Source: J027 sp034437655 (GTDB lineage Bacteria > Chloroflexota > Anaerolineae > Aggregatilineales > J027). From it: a stretch of 64,000 nt of DNA. The notes under the pieces were generated by a model. The model was given only the letters and a program-made list of their open reading frames with translations. It made no database searches and was not told the origin of the DNA. The stretch's first letter is position 1, and every line of letters starts with the position of its first letter. Location of the stretch: the NCBI GenBank assembly GCA_034437655.1, contig DAOTTU010000031.1, forward strand, positions 10,259 through 74,258, given 5' to 3'. The translations under genes and the position numbers were made by a program. Positions 62,274-64,000 of the stretch are shown piece by piece.

Positions 62274-63839
62274 ATGACGAATTACGATGCGTTGATTATT
62301 GGAGCCGGGCACAATGGGTTGATTTGTGCCGGATACCTTGCCAAAGCCGGGTACAAAGTCGCGGTGGTAGAACGGCGTCCGATTGTGGGTGGGGCGGTCG
62401 TGACTGAGGAGCATGTACCGGGCTTTAAGTTTGACCTCGGCGGCTCAGGGCACATGCTCATTAATAGTATGCCGGTGATTGATGACCTGAATTTACATGA
62501 CTATGGTCTGGAATACATCGACTGCGACCCTATCTTTTTTGCGCCTTTCCCGGATGGTTCACACCTATTCATGTACCGTAGCATTGAAAAAACGTGCGAG
62601 AGTATTGCGCAGATTTCTCAGCATGACGCCGATGCCTATTATGAGTTCATTCAGCGCTGGACCCCGCTGTCAAAAGCGATGCTTGAGACGTTTAAATCTG
62701 TGCCAACGCCGTGGAATCTCTTTCGCAAGCTGATTATGGGTGCGAAGTTTGGGCGCAAATGGCAAGAACGCTTGAATGTCATCATTCGTAGCTATGGACA
62801 TGTGATTCAACAGACGTTTGAAAGTCCTCAGATGCAAGGATTTATGGCGTGGGTCGCGGCACAATCTGGCCCGCCACCGGGGGAAGCGTTTACAGCACCA
62901 TTCGCACTCTGGCACCCGCTTTATCATGAAGGTGGCTTGCGGCGGCCGAAGGGTGGGTCGGGGATGTTGACACAGGCGATTGCGAAGATGGTTGAGGCGC
63001 ATGGGGGAGATATTGTTGTAGATCAGCCAGTTGTCGAGATTCTGGTCGAAAATGGTGCGGCGGTCGGTGTAAAAACCATGTCTGGTGAGCAGTTCATGGC
63101 CAAGAAAGTAATCGCAGCTTCGCATGTTCATACCACAATGCGAATGCTTGGCGACAATGCACCTGCCGGAATGCGTGAGCGTGTTGAGCAAACTCGCATC
63201 GGTAATGGTTTCGGTGCGATTGTGCGCTTTGCAATCCACGAATTGCCAAATTACAGTGCATTACCCTCCCCGGCTGATGGTTCACCCGGTCCGCAGCATA
63301 TTGCGATGCAAATGATTTCCCCAGATATTCCTTACCTGGAACGAGCTTACGGTGATTTTCTGGCGATGCAGCCCTCGCGCGAGCCGTCGCTGATTTCGAT
63401 GACATTTTCAGCCGTTGACCCCTCGCTTGCTCCGGAAAACAAGCATACGTTGTTCTTGTGGGGGCAGTATTATCCATATGAACTGGCGAACGGCGAAACC
63501 TGGGACAATATCGCCCAGCGTGAACGCGATCGGATGTTACACACACTAGCGAAGTATGCGCCGAATATGACGGAAGATAATGTCATTGGAGAACTAATCG
63601 AGACACCTGAGTACCTTGAACGCACACTGGGCTTGTTACGTGGCAATGTGATGCATTTGGAAATGACGTTGGATCAGATGATGGCGATGCGTCCTGTAAT
63701 TGGAATGAGCAATTATCGTGGACCGCTCAAGCATCTCTATATCACAGGGGCGAGTACCCATCCGGGCGGGGGGATTATGGGCGCATCAGGACGTAATGCC
63801 GCGCATGTTGTCCTACGTGATATTGAGCGGCGGCGCTAA
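62274..63839 (+). CDS. FAD-dependent oxidoreductase, phytoene desaturase/PYROXD2-like
   Basis: This 521-residue flavoprotein has an N-terminal Rossmann motif IIGAGHNGLICAGYLAKAG with VVERRPIVGGAV. A substrate domain in the middle has VAAQSGPPPGEAFTAPF and PKGGSGMLTQAIAKMVEAHGG (split). The C-terminal FAD motif is YITGASTHPGGGIMGASGRNAA. It belongs to the CrtI/amine-oxidase-like superfamily, closest in style to PYROXD2-type enzymes rather than proven carotenoid desaturases. No other carotenoid gene is near. ATG 62274. The 208-base gap before it holds only a repeated ACTTGTA (near 62229 and 62246) and a TATAAC, which may be its promoter. Confidence 0.85.
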   Translation: MTNYDALIIGAGHNGLICAGYLAKAGYKVAVVERRPIVGGAVVTEEHVPGFKFDLGGSGHMLINSMPVIDDLNLHDYGLEYIDCDPIFFAPFPDGSHLFMYRSIEKTCESIAQISQHDADAYYEFIQRWTPLSKAMLETFKSVPTPWNLFRKLIMGAKFGRKWQERLNVIIRSYGHVIQQTFESPQMQGFMAWVAAQSGPPPGEAFTAPFALWHPLYHEGGLRRPKGGSGMLTQAIAKMVEAHGGDIVVDQPVVEILVENGAAVGVKTMSGEQFMAKKVIAASHVHTTMRMLGDNAPAGMRERVEQTRIGNGFGAIVRFAIHELPNYSALPSPADGSPGPQHIAMQMISPDIPYLERAYGDFLAMQPSREPSLISMTFSAVDPSLAPENKHTLFLWGQYYPYELANGETWDNIAQRERDRMLHTLAKYAPNMTEDNVIGELIETPEYLERTLGLLRGNVMHLEMTLDQMMAMRPVIGMSNYRGPLKHLYITGASTHPGGGIMGASGRNAAHVVLRDIERRR

Positions 63840-63945
63840 AGTGATCATTGTCATGTCAAGGTTTGGTAAAATGCATTTATCCTTTGGATAAGCCAAGAAC
63901 GTGAAGCGGCGTTGGGTAGGTTACGAAAAAGTTACGAAAGAGGCC

Positions 63946-63975
63946 TTGCGAGGGTGGAATAAAGTGTGATATGCT
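63946..63975 (+). promoter_or_regulatory. Candidate promoter at the window's right end
   Basis: TTGCGA (63946-63951), an 18-base spacer and TATGCT (63970-63975). A tandem GTTACGAAA (63920-63928 and 63931-63939, 11-base period) lies immediately upstream and may be an activator site. The gene it serves starts outside the window. Confidence 0.4.
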
Positions 63976-64000
63976 TTGCGCACCCTGATGAAAACAACCC

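Noticed and set aside
62274..63839. Naming the flavoprotein as phytoene desaturase CrtI
   Set aside because: The fold fits, but no other carotenoid genes are nearby and the motifs are closer to PYROXD2-type oxidoreductases.
1..64000. CRISPR arrays, insertion sequences, prophage and integrated elements
   Set aside because: No regularly spaced repeats, transposase, integrase or phage structural genes were seen on either strand.

Overview
This window reads as chromosomal DNA of a free-living bacterium, most likely a member of the Chloroflexota and probably of the Anaerolineae or a sister lineage. The supporting signs are indirect. They are the many secreted beta-propeller, PPC, LysM and Ig-like proteins with Pro/Thr-rich linkers, a TIR-SUMF1 fusion, an FHA domain joined to an OmpR-type winged helix, a BTAD regulator, mevalonate-pathway and UbiA-type genes, frequent TTG/GTG starts, and a Gram-positive-type LexA box (GAAC-N4-GTTC) before recA. 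I see no rRNA, tRNA, CRISPR array, insertion sequence, integrase or phage gene. The window is mostly ordinary core and cell-envelope genome with a few accessory genes.

Layout. 1-6.2 kb: the end of obg, a TIR-SUMF1 protein, a JAMM protease, an MBL-fold hydrolase and gyrA. 6.4-11.5 kb: rpoC with its own promoter and terminator and no rpoB beside it. 11.6-15.3 kb: a membrane EEP-family protein, RNase III and a small lipoprotein, with a long unexplained hairpin between the last two. 15.5-21.6 kb: secreted proteins (TolB-like propeller, M23 peptidase, PPC-repeat protein). 21.6-29.6 kb: LexA-controlled recA, two DsbA-like proteins, an S1-domain protein, VKOR, moeA, FHA-winged-helix and Mth938-like genes. 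29.6-36.2 kb: an amidohydrolase with a CYTH-like tail, a putative eCIS-type effector with a small chaperone-like partner, a queuosine-tRNA mannosyltransferase homologue, a BTAD regulator and a small secreted protein. 36.1-49.1 kb: rel (ppGpp), a solute-binding protein, mevalonate kinase with DPPR synthase, tlyA, a three-gene Pta-N-like/eno/pyk operon, an acyl-ACP thioesterase and cysteine desulfurase. 49.1-64 kb: LysM proteins including an L,D-transpeptidase, an ArsR-type regulator with a heterodimeric ABC exporter, an envelope operon ending in a prepilin-type peptidase, mnmA and a CrtI/PYROXD2-like oxidoreductase.

How genes work together. VKOR and the two DsbA-like proteins could form an extracytoplasmic disulfide pathway serving the many secreted proteins. 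The ArsR-type regulator overlaps the first exporter subunit by 4 bases, and a 16-bp palindrome lies before its start. Enolase and pyruvate kinase are translationally linked to a BioD-like/DRTGG protein that may sense metabolism. The UbiA-family DPPR synthase and mevalonate kinase form a polyprenyl-related pair.

The best candidate for something undescribed is the pair at 31719-33376. It encodes a protein with an N-terminal LQRTVGNRA-type leader, as on cargo of extracellular contractile injection systems, and an alpha/beta-hydrolase-like triad. It is translationally coupled to a YbjN/CesT-like small protein. No injection-system structural genes are visible here.
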